Origin: Streptomyces griseiscabiei | GTDB taxonomy: Bacteria > Actinomycetota > Actinomycetes > Streptomycetales > Streptomycetaceae | NCBI RefSeq assembly: GCF_020010925.1 | Contig: NZ_JAGJBZ010000001.1 | Location: 62,001-126,000 of the forward strand | Length of the DNA: 64,000 nt | Direction: 5' to 3' | Shown here: one piece after another, positions 8,393 to 15,423 of the stretch | Position numbering within the stretch: position 1 is the first letter of the stretch | How the letters are laid out: every line of letters begins with the position of its first letter | Made by a program: the position numbers and the translations under genes | Notes under the pieces: model-generated | The model's input: the letters and a program-made list of their open reading frames with translations, nothing else | The model's database searches: none | Told to the model about the DNA's origin: nothing

Positions 8393-8962
8393 TCAGCGCA
8401 TGCCCGCCGCATCGAGCAGGACGGCCACGGTGGGAGTGACGAGCCCGCCCTGCGTGTCGGCCCTGACTCCCGCGCGGGCGCTGGCGCCGTCGAAGACCAG
8501 GATCAGCTGACGGGCCAGCAGGTCCGGGTCGCGCGCCCCGCCCTGTTCGGCTTCGGCACGGAAGAAAGCCGTCAGGGTCTCCTTGACCCGACGAGCCACC
8601 CGGCTCGCGGGGTGGCCCGGGTCCTTGAGCTCGATCTGTACGACGAGGTACCGGCAGCCCTGGAAGTCGGGCGCGCCCGCCTGCGCCTCCGCCTGCTCGA
8701 AGACGTGCAGGACCCGCTCACGGGGTGGACGTTGGTCGTCCGCCACAGGAAGGAGTGCCGTCACATAGGCGGAGGCGCGTTCCTCCAGGCTCGCCGCCAG
8801 CAGGTCGCCTTTGCTCTCGAACAGCTGGTACATGGAGCGCTTGGACACTCCCGCCGCCTTGCACAGCGCGTCGACGCCGATGTTGACGCCGTCTCGGTAG
8901 GTGAGCGTGGCCGCTGCCTCCAGCAGCCGCTCTCGGGAGCTTGGCATTGCTTCGGTGGTCAT
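8393..8962 (-). CDS. TetR-family regulator, copy B of a paralogous pair
   Basis: This 189-aa TetR protein is the same length as and collinear with the regulator at 6401-6970. It shares the recognition segment ALCKAAGVSKRSMYQLF and most of the ligand domain, and differs mainly at scattered positions (for example TQGGLVTP against ELTGLIAP). The promoter is laid out identically: TAACCT, six bases, ATG at 8962, with an operator ending 33 nt before the ATG. Its operator has one changed half (AAACAGA), so the two regulators may differ slightly in affinity while still cross-binding. The pair flanks the 4Fe-4S gene and looks like a tandem duplication that has begun to diverge. Confidence 0.88.
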   Translation of the reverse strand: MTTEAMPSSRERLLEAAATLTYRDGVNIGVDALCKAAGVSKRSMYQLFESKGDLLAASLEERASAYVTALLPVADDQRPPRERVLHVFEQAEAQAGAPDFQGCRYLVVQIELKDPGHPASRVARRVKETLTAFFRAEAEQGGARDPDLLARQLILVFDGASARAGVRADTQGGLVTPTVAVLLDAAGMR

Positions 8963-8994
8963 ACTGCGAGGTTAACTCGATTCCGATCCACTGG

Positions 8995-9008
8995 AAACAG
9001 ATCGGTTT
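8995..9008. promoter_or_regulatory. operator AAACAGATCGGTTT upstream of TetR copy B
   Basis: This is a one-mismatch version of the shared palindrome, 33 nt upstream of the ATG at 8962 and 20 bp before the TAACCT -10 box. It mirrors exactly the arrangement at copy A. Confidence 0.6.
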
Positions 9009-9096
9009 ACGGATGGACGCCGCGAGGAAGCGGTGGAAGCCCGGCGGCGCCTCGAAGGGGGTGGAACCCCCGATGGCCGATGTGCCCACCGGCCTC

Positions 9097-9152
9097 GGTC
9101 CACCGGCCGCGGTCCACCGGCCGCGGTCCACCGAGGTCGGTCCACCGGCGTC
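9097..9152. repeat. 14-bp tandem repeat, four units
   Basis: The unit GGTCCACCGGCCGC is present twice exactly (9097-9110, 9111-9124), followed by two variants (9125-9138, 9139-9152). It lies between the 3' end of the MFS gene and the promoter of TetR copy B. No hairpin stronger than the repeat itself is evident and its function is unknown. Confidence 0.75.
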
Positions 9153-9235
9153 GGAAGTTCAGCCCACATCGTGTGCGTGCCCTCTCCCGGCGATGACCGG
9201 CGCGCAGGGCATTTCGTGCCACGCCGGATGCGGGC

Positions 9236-10735
9236 TCAGTGGGCGATCACAGGCTCGCCCTCCGACGGCGCGAGAGCCGAATTCGGCATCAGGAACAGTG
9301 TGAGCACCGCGCCGACCACGAAGATCCCGGCGCCCCACGCCAGGGTGGCCGTGTAGCTCTCGACCCCGGCCTGGGCCATGGTCAGCGCGCTGGGCCTGTG
9401 CGAGGACAGGTAGTCGGTCGCGGCCGTCGAGGCGACGGTGGTCAGCAGCGCCGTACTGATCGAGCCGCCCACCTGCTGACTGGTGTTGATCAGCGCCGAG
9501 GCGACGCCCGCGTCCTCGTGGTGCACGCCCGCGGTCGCGCCCTGGAAGGAGGTGGTCATCACCGCACCGATACCGAGCCCCAGCAGGATCATGCCCGGCA
9601 TGATGTCGGCGACGTAGGCACTGTCCAGCGTGAGCCGCGTCAGCAGGGCCATACCGGACGCGGAGATCAGGAAGCCGGCGCTGACCACGGCCTTCGGGCC
9701 GACCCTGGGCAGCAGCAGTGCGGGCACCGTGGTCGACGAGGCGACGATGCCCGCGACCATCGGCAGGAAGGACAGACCGGCCTCGATCGGCGAGTAGCCG
9801 ATGCTGGCCTCCAGGTAGTAGGTCAGGAACAGGAAGATCGAGAACATCCCCATGCCCAGGACGAACACGGCCAGGAACGCACCGCCCCGGGTCCGGTCCA
9901 GCACGACGCGCAGCGGCAGCAGCGGATGCGCGACCCTCGACTCCAGCCGGGCGAACACCGCGAGCAGCACCACGCCGCCGATCATGGAGCCGAGGGCGAC
10001 CGGGTCGGTCCAACTGGTGGATTCGACGTGCGCGAAGCCGTAGACAATGCCGAACAGCGCGGCGCTCACCACGACGGTGCCAGGAACGTCGATCTTGGGT
10101 CGCTCGGTGACCGCGGGCTTGGCCAGCAACAGCAGCGCACCGGCCAACGCGACGCCCGCGAAAACGACGTTCACGTACATCACCCAGCGCCATGACGCCC
10201 ATTCGGTGAGCATGCCGCCGAGCAGGAGTCCGACCGCGGCGCCCGCACCGGACAACGCGCTGAAGATGCCGAACGCCTTCGGCCTCTCGGCCGGGTCGGT
10301 GAAGGTCACGCTGAGCAGGGAGAGCGCCGCGGGCGCGAGCAGCGCGGCGAAGACACCCTGGGCCACGCGTGCCGCGACGAGTATCTCGAAGCTGCCGGCC
10401 GCGCCGCCGACGACGGACGCGGCCGCGAAACCGATCAGGCCCGTCACGAAGGTCGTACGCCGGCCGAACAGGTCACCGAGTCGGCCCCCGAGCAGCAGCA
10501 GACTGCCGAACGCCAGGGCGTACCCCGTGATGACCCACTGCCGGCTGCCGTCACTGAACCCGAGGTCGTGCTGCGCCTCGGGGAGCGCGATGTTCACGAC
10601 GGTCGCATCGAGCGTCACCATGAGCTGCGCCACGCCCAGCACGACAAGCACCCACCAGCGCACGGCATGTGAGCCGCGGCGGCCCGAGTCTGTTTTCCGG
10701 GAGGCGGGCGCTCCGCGGTCGAAGGTGGTACTCAC
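9236..10735 (-). CDS. MFS drug exporter, DHA2 (EmrB/QacA) type
   Basis: This 499-aa protein has about 14 membrane helices. The antiporter motif A is GGRLGDLFGRR, after helix 2. The first helix carries the DHA2 signature QLMVTLDATVVNIALP, and a motif-C-like GAGAAVGLLLGG follows in helix 5. Such proteins expel hydrophobic drugs or metabolites in exchange for protons. The GTG start at 10735 follows AAGGGG. Two operator palindromes forming one large inverted repeat are 40-80 bp upstream, so expression is probably controlled by one or both TetR paralogues to the left. The SDR-hydrolase operon starts divergently 258 bp away. The efflux substrate is unknown. Confidence 0.88.
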   Translation of the reverse strand: MSTTFDRGAPASRKTDSGRRGSHAVRWWVLVVLGVAQLMVTLDATVVNIALPEAQHDLGFSDGSRQWVITGYALAFGSLLLLGGRLGDLFGRRTTFVTGLIGFAAASVVGGAAGSFEILVAARVAQGVFAALLAPAALSLLSVTFTDPAERPKAFGIFSALSGAGAAVGLLLGGMLTEWASWRWVMYVNVVFAGVALAGALLLLAKPAVTERPKIDVPGTVVVSAALFGIVYGFAHVESTSWTDPVALGSMIGGVVLLAVFARLESRVAHPLLPLRVVLDRTRGGAFLAVFVLGMGMFSIFLFLTYYLEASIGYSPIEAGLSFLPMVAGIVASSTTVPALLLPRVGPKAVVSAGFLISASGMALLTRLTLDSAYVADIMPGMILLGLGIGAVMTTSFQGATAGVHHEDAGVASALINTSQQVGGSISTALLTTVASTAATDYLSSHRPSALTMAQAGVESYTATLAWGAGIFVVGAVLTLFLMPNSALAPSEGEPVIAH

Positions 10736-10774
10736 TTTTCCCCTTAGTCGCTGGTCATGGGCCGACCATCAGTC

Positions 10775-10816
10775 GGAAACCGATCTGTTTCCACTTAGGT
10801 AAACAGATCGGTTTCC
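10775..10816. promoter_or_regulatory. two operators nested in a 16-bp-arm inverted repeat
   Basis: AAACCGATCTGTTT (10777-10790) and AAACAGATCGGTTT (10801-10814) are each one-mismatch palindromes. Together, bases 10775-10790 and 10801-10816 are exact reverse complements around a 10-nt centre. The site is the promoter region of the MFS gene (GTG 10735). Confidence 0.6.
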
Positions 10817-10876
10817 GCTGCGCAAGTGACGCCGGGTGCGGGCCCGGACGCACGGAACCCTTCAACTCCCCCGAGC

Positions 10877-10969
10877 GGAAACGGATCCGCTTCCACGCCA
10901 CCGCCTCGATGAGCTTGCGCTCGGAAACCGATCGGTTTACCTTGATGGAACCGATGGAACCGATCGGTT
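10877..10969. promoter_or_regulatory. operator cluster upstream of the SDR gene
   Basis: AAACCGATCGGTTT at 10925-10938 is perfect. AACCGATCGGTT at 10958-10969 is 12-bp perfect. GGAAACGGATCCGCTTCC at 10877-10894 is a related palindrome with one mismatch and may be a weak or decoy site. The distance from the last site to the ATG at 10994 fits control of the SDR-hydrolase promoter. Confidence 0.55.
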
Positions 10970-10993
10970 TCCAATATCTGCGTGGAGGTAGTC

Positions 10994-11707
10994 ATGACGA
11001 CTTTGAAGGCCGCGAACGTCTTCGTCACCGGTGGCAGCCGGGGCATCGGCAAGGCGCTGGTGGAGGAGCTGTACGCGCGCGGCGCCGCCAAGGTCTACGC
11101 CACGGCCCGCGACCCGCGCACCGTGACGCACCCCGACGCGGTACCGGTGGCCCTGGAGGTCACCGACCCGGCCTCGGTGGCGGCCGCCGCCGCTCAGGCC
11201 GAGGACGTCATCGTACTGATCAACAACGCGGGTGCCTCGGTCGGCGCCTCCTTCCTCGACTCCCCGGTGGACGACGTACGCAGCGAGTTCGAGACCAACT
11301 TCTACGGCCCGCTCCTGCTCACCCGGGCCTTCGTGCCGGTGATCGAGCGCAACGGCGGCGGCCACATCCTGAATGTGCACTCCGTGCTCTCCTGGCTGGC
11401 CCTCGGCAACTCCTACAGCGCCTCCAAGGCCGCCCTGTGGTCGCAGACCAACTCCCTGCGCCTGGAGCTTCAGCCGCGCGGAATCGCCGTCACCGGACTG
11501 CACATGGCGTACGTCGACACGGACCTGGCGGCGGGCGTCGACGCGCCCAAGTCCGACCCGCGTGCCATCGCCTCGCTCGCCCTCGACGGCATCGAGTCGG
11601 GCGCGTACGAGGTCCTCGGCGACGACCTCACCCGCCAGGTCAAGGCGGGCCTGGCCGGAGACCTGGCCGGAGACCTGGCCGGGCTGTACGCCCAGCTGGC
11701 CAAGTAG
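10994..11707 (+). CDS. short-chain dehydrogenase/reductase (SDR)
   Basis: This 237-aa classical SDR is an NAD(P)-dependent oxidoreductase of alcohol/ketone groups. The cofactor motif is VTGGSRGIGK (residues 10-19). NNAG is near residue 76, and the catalytic pair is Ser in the NVHSVLSW segment and Tyr-x-x-x-Lys in NSYSASKAAL (about residues 139-148). ATG 10994 was chosen over the in-frame GTG 10982 because GGAGG at 10984-10988 serves it. The C-terminus holds a short duplication (GLAGDLAGDLAGLY) encoded by a 12-bp direct repeat. It is followed 19 bp later by an alpha/beta hydrolase on the same strand, probably one operon under TetR control. Confidence 0.9.
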   Translation: MTTLKAANVFVTGGSRGIGKALVEELYARGAAKVYATARDPRTVTHPDAVPVALEVTDPASVAAAAAQAEDVIVLINNAGASVGASFLDSPVDDVRSEFETNFYGPLLLTRAFVPVIERNGGGHILNVHSVLSWLALGNSYSASKAALWSQTNSLRLELQPRGIAVTGLHMAYVDTDLAAGVDAPKSDPRAIASLALDGIESGAYEVLGDDLTRQVKAGLAGDLAGDLAGLYAQLAK

Positions 11708-11726
11708 AAAAGGAAGACAGAGACAG

Positions 11727-12605
11727 ATGTCCAGCCAGGAACCGCGTCCCACGATCCAGATCCCGGGGACCACCAGCCACACCATCGCTCCACGCGCGGG
11801 AGGCCACGGCGGCGAGGGGACACTGCGCTACCTCAAGGCGGGGACCGGAGCGCCCCTGGTCCTGCTGCACACCGTGCGCACCCAGGCCGAGCACTTCCGG
11901 CTCCTCGTCCCGCTGATCGCGGACCGGTACACCGTGTACGCCCTCGACCTGCCGGGGATGGGCTACTCCGAGATCGTGCCCGGGGCGTCGTACGACGAGC
12001 CCGCCATGCGCGCCGGCGTCGAGCGGCTCCTCACCGAACTCGACCTCCACGACGTGACGCTGGTCGGGGAGTCCATGGGGGCGGTGCTCGCCCTGACCAC
12101 CGCGGCCGACCTTCCGGAGCGCGTCCGGCGCGTCGTCGCGGTCAACACCTACGACTTCCCCGGCGGCATCGCCCGCTCCAGCCTCCTCGCCCGCGTGGTG
12201 GTCAGCGGTGTCCTCACGCCCGGCGTGGGCCCGGTGATCGCCGGGGTGGAGCCCAAGCCCGCCCTCACCAAGATCTTCCAGGGCGGCCTGGGCGACAAGA
12301 GCGCGCTGCACGAGGACTACGTCGACGAACTGCTCCGGGTGGGCAAGCGTCCCGGTTACCCGGCCGTCGCCCGGGGTGTGTACCAGGCCCTGCCCAGCCT
12401 CATCGCGGCCCGCTCCCGCTACCCCGAGGTCAAGGCACCCGTCCACCTCGTCTACGGCGAGAAGGACTGGTCCCGCCCCTCGGACCGGGAGGCCAACAGG
12501 AAGCTGCTGCCCGCCGCCGAGTTCACGCAGGTATCGAGGGCCGGCCACTTCATCGCCCTGGAACGGCCCGATGTGCTGGCCGACTTGCTCAACTCGGTGG
12601 CGTAG
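11727..12605 (+). CDS. alpha/beta-fold hydrolase
   Basis: This 292-aa serine hydrolase of the alpha/beta fold has its nucleophile in GESMG (Ser116). The acid is probably the Asp in YGEKDW (about residue 247) and the catalytic His is in AGHFIALERP (about residue 273). The oxyanion region is LLHTVRTQAEHF. The ATG at 11727 is chosen because AGGAAG precedes it and it falls just after the SDR stop. It is probably co-expressed with the SDR gene and so belongs to the TetR palindrome regulon. Together they could oxidise or reduce and then hydrolyse a xenobiotic ester, but no substrate can be named. Confidence 0.88.
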   Translation: MSSQEPRPTIQIPGTTSHTIAPRAGGHGGEGTLRYLKAGTGAPLVLLHTVRTQAEHFRLLVPLIADRYTVYALDLPGMGYSEIVPGASYDEPAMRAGVERLLTELDLHDVTLVGESMGAVLALTTAADLPERVRRVVAVNTYDFPGGIARSSLLARVVVSGVLTPGVGPVIAGVEPKPALTKIFQGGLGDKSALHEDYVDELLRVGKRPGYPAVARGVYQALPSLIAARSRYPEVKAPVHLVYGEKDWSRPSDREANRKLLPAAEFTQVSRAGHFIALERPDVLADLLNSVA

Positions 12606-12863
12606 GCAGAGGCGGGGCACCTGACGGGGATCCGGATCGACATCGACGGGCTCGCCGAGATGTGTGACGGCACGGGGATGGGCAGCTGTCCCTGGCGGTC
12701 GCGGTCCTTGTTCCGCCGCTCTTCACGCGGCGCGAACGGCTCCCTCGGCCTGATCGGTGTCGGCTACTACGGCGGCACGCAGTGGATTGCCCGTCCCGCT
12801 GAGCGTTGCCGGGGCTGAAGCAGGTACTTCGGTCAGGGCGCGGTATGCGTCTGCCGAGCGCCG
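12606..12863. other. 258-bp region without a recognisable intact gene, possibly decayed coding DNA
   Basis: The frame of the preceding hydrolase stays open after its stop codon from 12606 to about 12815 and reads protein-like segments such as RIDIDGLAEMCDG and LGLIGVGYYGG. A neighbouring frame reads LSLAVAVLVPPLF. No start with a ribosome site is apparent and I recognise no family. It may be a remnant of a lost gene. Confidence 0.35.
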
Positions 12864-13826
12864 TCACTGCCGGTCCTGGGCCGGTTGCCGCGAGGCGGCG
12901 GGGCCGGACGCCGACGCCGGTCGGCGTGAGATGGCAGCGATGTGCCAGGCGGCGGAGTACAGCAGCAGGGCGACCGTGAACGAAGCGCCCGCTCTCTTGG
13001 CGGCTCCGGTCAACACGCCTTCGGCGAGGGTCCCCCACGGGGCTCGGACCGTCCTGGAGGGATAGGTGGTCTCGCTCGCGCCGTCGCCCAGGTCGACGGT
13101 GGTCGGTCGGCTGTAATCCACTTCGGTGACATGGCGGTAGGCGTTGAAGTCGGCACGGGCGTCGACGGCGCCGCCCAGCACGGGTGCCGCGACCAGCAGG
13201 GCCACCGCACTCCACCGCGTGACGGGACCCAGGCGGGCCACCGTGTCGGTGCCGGTGCCTCCGTGGGTGCGCAGCCGGGCCCGGCGCCGCCAGAGATACC
13301 GGCCGACGGCCGCCAGGCCGAAGGCGGTGCTCGCGTACTGCAGGAGTCGGGCGACCGTCAGGCCTCCGAGGACCGAGGCGCGCAGCGGCTGTGCGTGCGC
13401 GACCAGGAAGCCGTCGCCGTGGGTGAAGGAGTCCCAGGCGAGGTGGGAGGCGATACCGATCAGGGCGGAGAGCAGTAGCCACAGGATGTGGCGGGCCTTG
13501 GCCGGGAGGCCGGTCCTCCGTTCGGGTTCAGGAAGGCGGAGGCCGGTGGGGAGCAGTGCTGTGATCGGCGCGCGCAGCATCCGGTAGGCGGCGACCAGGC
13601 CGAGCGCGAGGGGCAGGCAGACCGCCGGGCCCACGCCGGGCGAGTGGGTCTCCGAGGCGTTGAGGAACGGCCCGTACCAGTCCTGGGGGCTCGTCTCGGA
13701 CACGCCGAGGGCGCCCAGGAAGTACGGGACGTCGGGTGCCATGGCACCCGCGACCAGAGACGCCGGAACGAAGGGCCGGCGCATCAGCGGCAGCACTGCC
13801 GCGGGGTGGGACAAGGTGAACGGCAA
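12864..13826 (-). CDS. DUF4184 family integral membrane protein
   Basis: This membrane protein of about 320 aa is recognised by its opening PFTLSHPAAVLPLMRR, the hallmark of DUF4184, followed by DVPYFLG and the later SHLAWDSFTHGDG, whose His/Asp residues resemble those of membrane-bound metal hydrolases. About seven hydrophobic segments follow. The family function is unknown. I favour the TTG at 13826 because it puts the family start at residue 1 and AGAGAAG lies 9 nt upstream. The open frame continues to a GTG at 13949 that would be leaderless behind a -10-like box, so a 41-residue extension cannot be excluded. It is downstream of, but separated by a strong terminator from, the PadR operon. 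Confidence 0.7.
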   Translation of the reverse strand: MPFTLSHPAAVLPLMRRPFVPASLVAGAMAPDVPYFLGALGVSETSPQDWYGPFLNASETHSPGVGPAVCLPLALGLVAAYRMLRAPITALLPTGLRLPEPERRTGLPAKARHILWLLLSALIGIASHLAWDSFTHGDGFLVAHAQPLRASVLGGLTVARLLQYASTAFGLAAVGRYLWRRRARLRTHGGTGTDTVARLGPVTRWSAVALLVAAPVLGGAVDARADFNAYRHVTEVDYSRPTTVDLGDGASETTYPSRTVRAPWGTLAEGVLTGAAKRAGASFTVALLLYSAAWHIAAISRRPASASGPAASRQPAQDRQ

Positions 13827-13946
13827 CTCGATGATCTTCTCTGCTCGGAAGGGACACCGGGCAGGGGTGCGCGTCGCGCCGCGGGCGCCCTTCGCCGAGG
13901 GCACCCGATATCGCGCGGCCGGCCCAGACAGCACTCCCGGATAGAA

Positions 13947-13963
13947 CACCGGAGAGAGTATTC
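13947..13963 (-). promoter_or_regulatory. promoter motif GAATACTCTCTCCGGT shared with the PadR operon
   Basis: On the minus strand this closely matches the sequence in front of the PadR gene at 15285-15299 (GAATACTCTGTCGGT). TACTCT fits a -10 box. A second ATACTCC lies just upstream at 13973-13979. It may be a common operator/promoter linking the DUF4184 gene to the PadR regulator. Confidence 0.4.
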
Positions 13964-14002
13964 ATCTCAACGGAGTATCGCAAGGTGGGCGCGGCACGGC
14001 GA

Positions 14003-14032
14003 AGCCGGCCGCCCGTCGGCGGGCGGCCGGCT
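14003..14032 (-). terminator. strong hairpin terminator after the PadR-membrane operon
   Basis: Perfect 13-bp arms (14003-14015 and 14020-14032, AGCCGGCCGCCCG and its complement) surround a TCGG tetraloop, 18 bp beyond the stop of the membrane gene. There is no clear T-tract, which is common in actinomycetes. Confidence 0.8.
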
Positions 14033-14049
14033 CGGAAAGGCGGGATCAG

Positions 14050-14940
14050 TCAGCGTCGGTGGCGCACTGCCTGGACCAACGCGGTGAGCCCGGTCACGAC
14101 CGACAGCAGGAGAAGGGTGCCGAGGACGGGCGGCCGGGGGTCGCCCCAGGCGGTCGCGTAGGAGTGGGCGACCAGGGGCGGACAGGCCACGGCCATCGCA
14201 CCCATCTCACGCAGGCCCGAGGAGCGCGCACGGAGGGCGAGGACGGCCCCTGTGCAGGCAAGGACCAGCATCGGCCAGGCACCGTAGTCCGTGGTCACAC
14301 CGAAGGCCCCCGTATAGGCACCCGCATGCACGACGACGATGGGAAACCAGCCCGCGGCGGCCATGGCGCCGGCCGCCGCCGACAGTCGCCTGTCACCGCG
14401 TCGATCCGGCGGACAGGCGAGGACGACGGCCACGGTCAGCAGCGCCACGACCGGAGTGAGGGCCCCGTCGTCGTGCGCGGGTGCGCCGGCAGCCCCCTGT
14501 ACGGCCGTCCCCAGCAGCCCGCACACGGCCACCCCCGCGCCCGTCCCCCACCGGCCGGTCAGGGCGATGACCGCGCCGACGCACACCAGCAGCGAGAGCA
14601 GCAGGGACAGGGTCGACGCAGCATCCATGGCGGAGAGCTGGACCCGTACGGGGGCCGGTGAGAGAACAAGCCCGGCGTACCAGCGCGTCAGATGCAGACC
14701 GCCGGCCACCGCACCGGCCGCCAGTGCGAACGGGGCGGCCAGGGCGAAGAAGCGCCCCGCGGGCGACGCCGAGTCAAGCCCCAGCCGAACCCGCAGGGCA
14801 TGCGCGACGAGGTCGGCGTCGGCACGCAGCCGGGCGGCACACGGCATGTCCGCCGTCATCTCCCGGTGCACGTCCATGATTTCCTGCCCGTGAGCAGCCC
14901 GGTACGCGGCCGGGTACAGACGGACGAGGGTATCTCTCAC
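14050..14940 (-). CDS. multi-pass membrane protein in a PadR operon, function unknown
   Basis: This 296-aa protein has a charged cytoplasmic N-terminus (LYPAAYRAAHGQEIMDVHRE) followed by about seven hydrophobic helices (for example FFALAAPFALAAGAVAGG and LSLLLSLLVCVGAVIAL). The N-terminal segment LYP..YR...G.E is common in actinobacterial membrane proteins that sit beside PadR regulators and often accompany ABC exporters, but no ABC genes are here. Its ATG overlaps the PadR stop by four bases (14937-14940), so the two are translationally coupled. Its role may be as a sensor or target of the PadR circuit, which is speculative. Confidence 0.75.
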   Translation of the reverse strand: MRDTLVRLYPAAYRAAHGQEIMDVHREMTADMPCAARLRADADLVAHALRVRLGLDSASPAGRFFALAAPFALAAGAVAGGLHLTRWYAGLVLSPAPVRVQLSAMDAASTLSLLLSLLVCVGAVIALTGRWGTGAGVAVCGLLGTAVQGAAGAPAHDDGALTPVVALLTVAVVLACPPDRRGDRRLSAAAGAMAAAGWFPIVVVHAGAYTGAFGVTTDYGAWPMLVLACTGAVLALRARSSGLREMGAMAVACPPLVAHSYATAWGDPRPPVLGTLLLLSVVTGLTALVQAVRHRR

Positions 14941-15284
14941 GCCGACGCCGACGCTGACGCCGCCGTGCCGTCGGCCAGGCGCCGCCTGACCTCACGGGCG
15001 GTCGCGGCCAGCCGCTCGGCCTCGGCCTCCAGCCTCTCCCGCCCGGCGGGAGCGAGGGCGAAGACACGACGAGCCCGGCCGCCCACCACCTCCTCACGCT
15101 CCACCTGGATGAGCCCCTCGGCCAGCAGCCTGTCCAGCGCTCCGTAGAGCGCCCCGGTACGCGGCACCACTCGGCCGTCGGTGATGGTCTTGACTTCCTG
15201 GGCGACGGCGTACCCGTGCCGAGGGGCATTCGCCAGCGCCGTCAGCAGCAGCAGGGCCAGCTCCTGCATTCCTCGTTCGCTCAT
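14937..15284 (-). CDS. PadR-family regulator, short form
   Basis: This 115-aa protein consists mainly of the PadR winged helix: LALLLLTALANAPRHGYAVAQEV, then the recognition helix segment RTGALYGALDRLLAEGLI and the wing GGRARRVFALAPAGRERL. A short dimerisation helix and a low-complexity tail (TAASASASA) complete it. It is the PadR_s1 type without the long C-terminal domain seen in the PadR at 1-467. The ATG at 15284 has no Shine-Dalgarno but follows TACTCT by six bases, implying leaderless translation. It heads a two-gene operon with the membrane protein and probably represses itself through the promoter motif, which recurs in front of the DUF4184 gene. Confidence 0.88.
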   Translation of the reverse strand: MSERGMQELALLLLTALANAPRHGYAVAQEVKTITDGRVVPRTGALYGALDRLLAEGLIQVEREEVVGGRARRVFALAPAGRERLEAEAERLAATAREVRRRLADGTAASASASA

Positions 15285-15317
15285 ACCGACAGAGTATTCC
15301 GCCCGACGGACCGTCGG
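15285..15317 (-). promoter_or_regulatory. PadR operon promoter and inverted repeat
   Basis: GAATACTCTGTCGGT (15285-15299, minus strand) supplies a -10 box directly before the ATG. CCGACGG-A-CCGTCGG, a perfect 7-bp-arm palindrome, is at 15303-15317 in the -35 region. Either or both could be the autoregulatory operator. Confidence 0.45.
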
Positions 15318-15423
15318 TGGGCCGGATGCGTCGATGAAGCGACTCGCCCGGGAGCCGGGTGTCAGGCGTCGGTGCCCGCCCCTGCCCGCGCTGACGCGGA
15401 CCCACCGGCGCGGTCCCGGGTGC

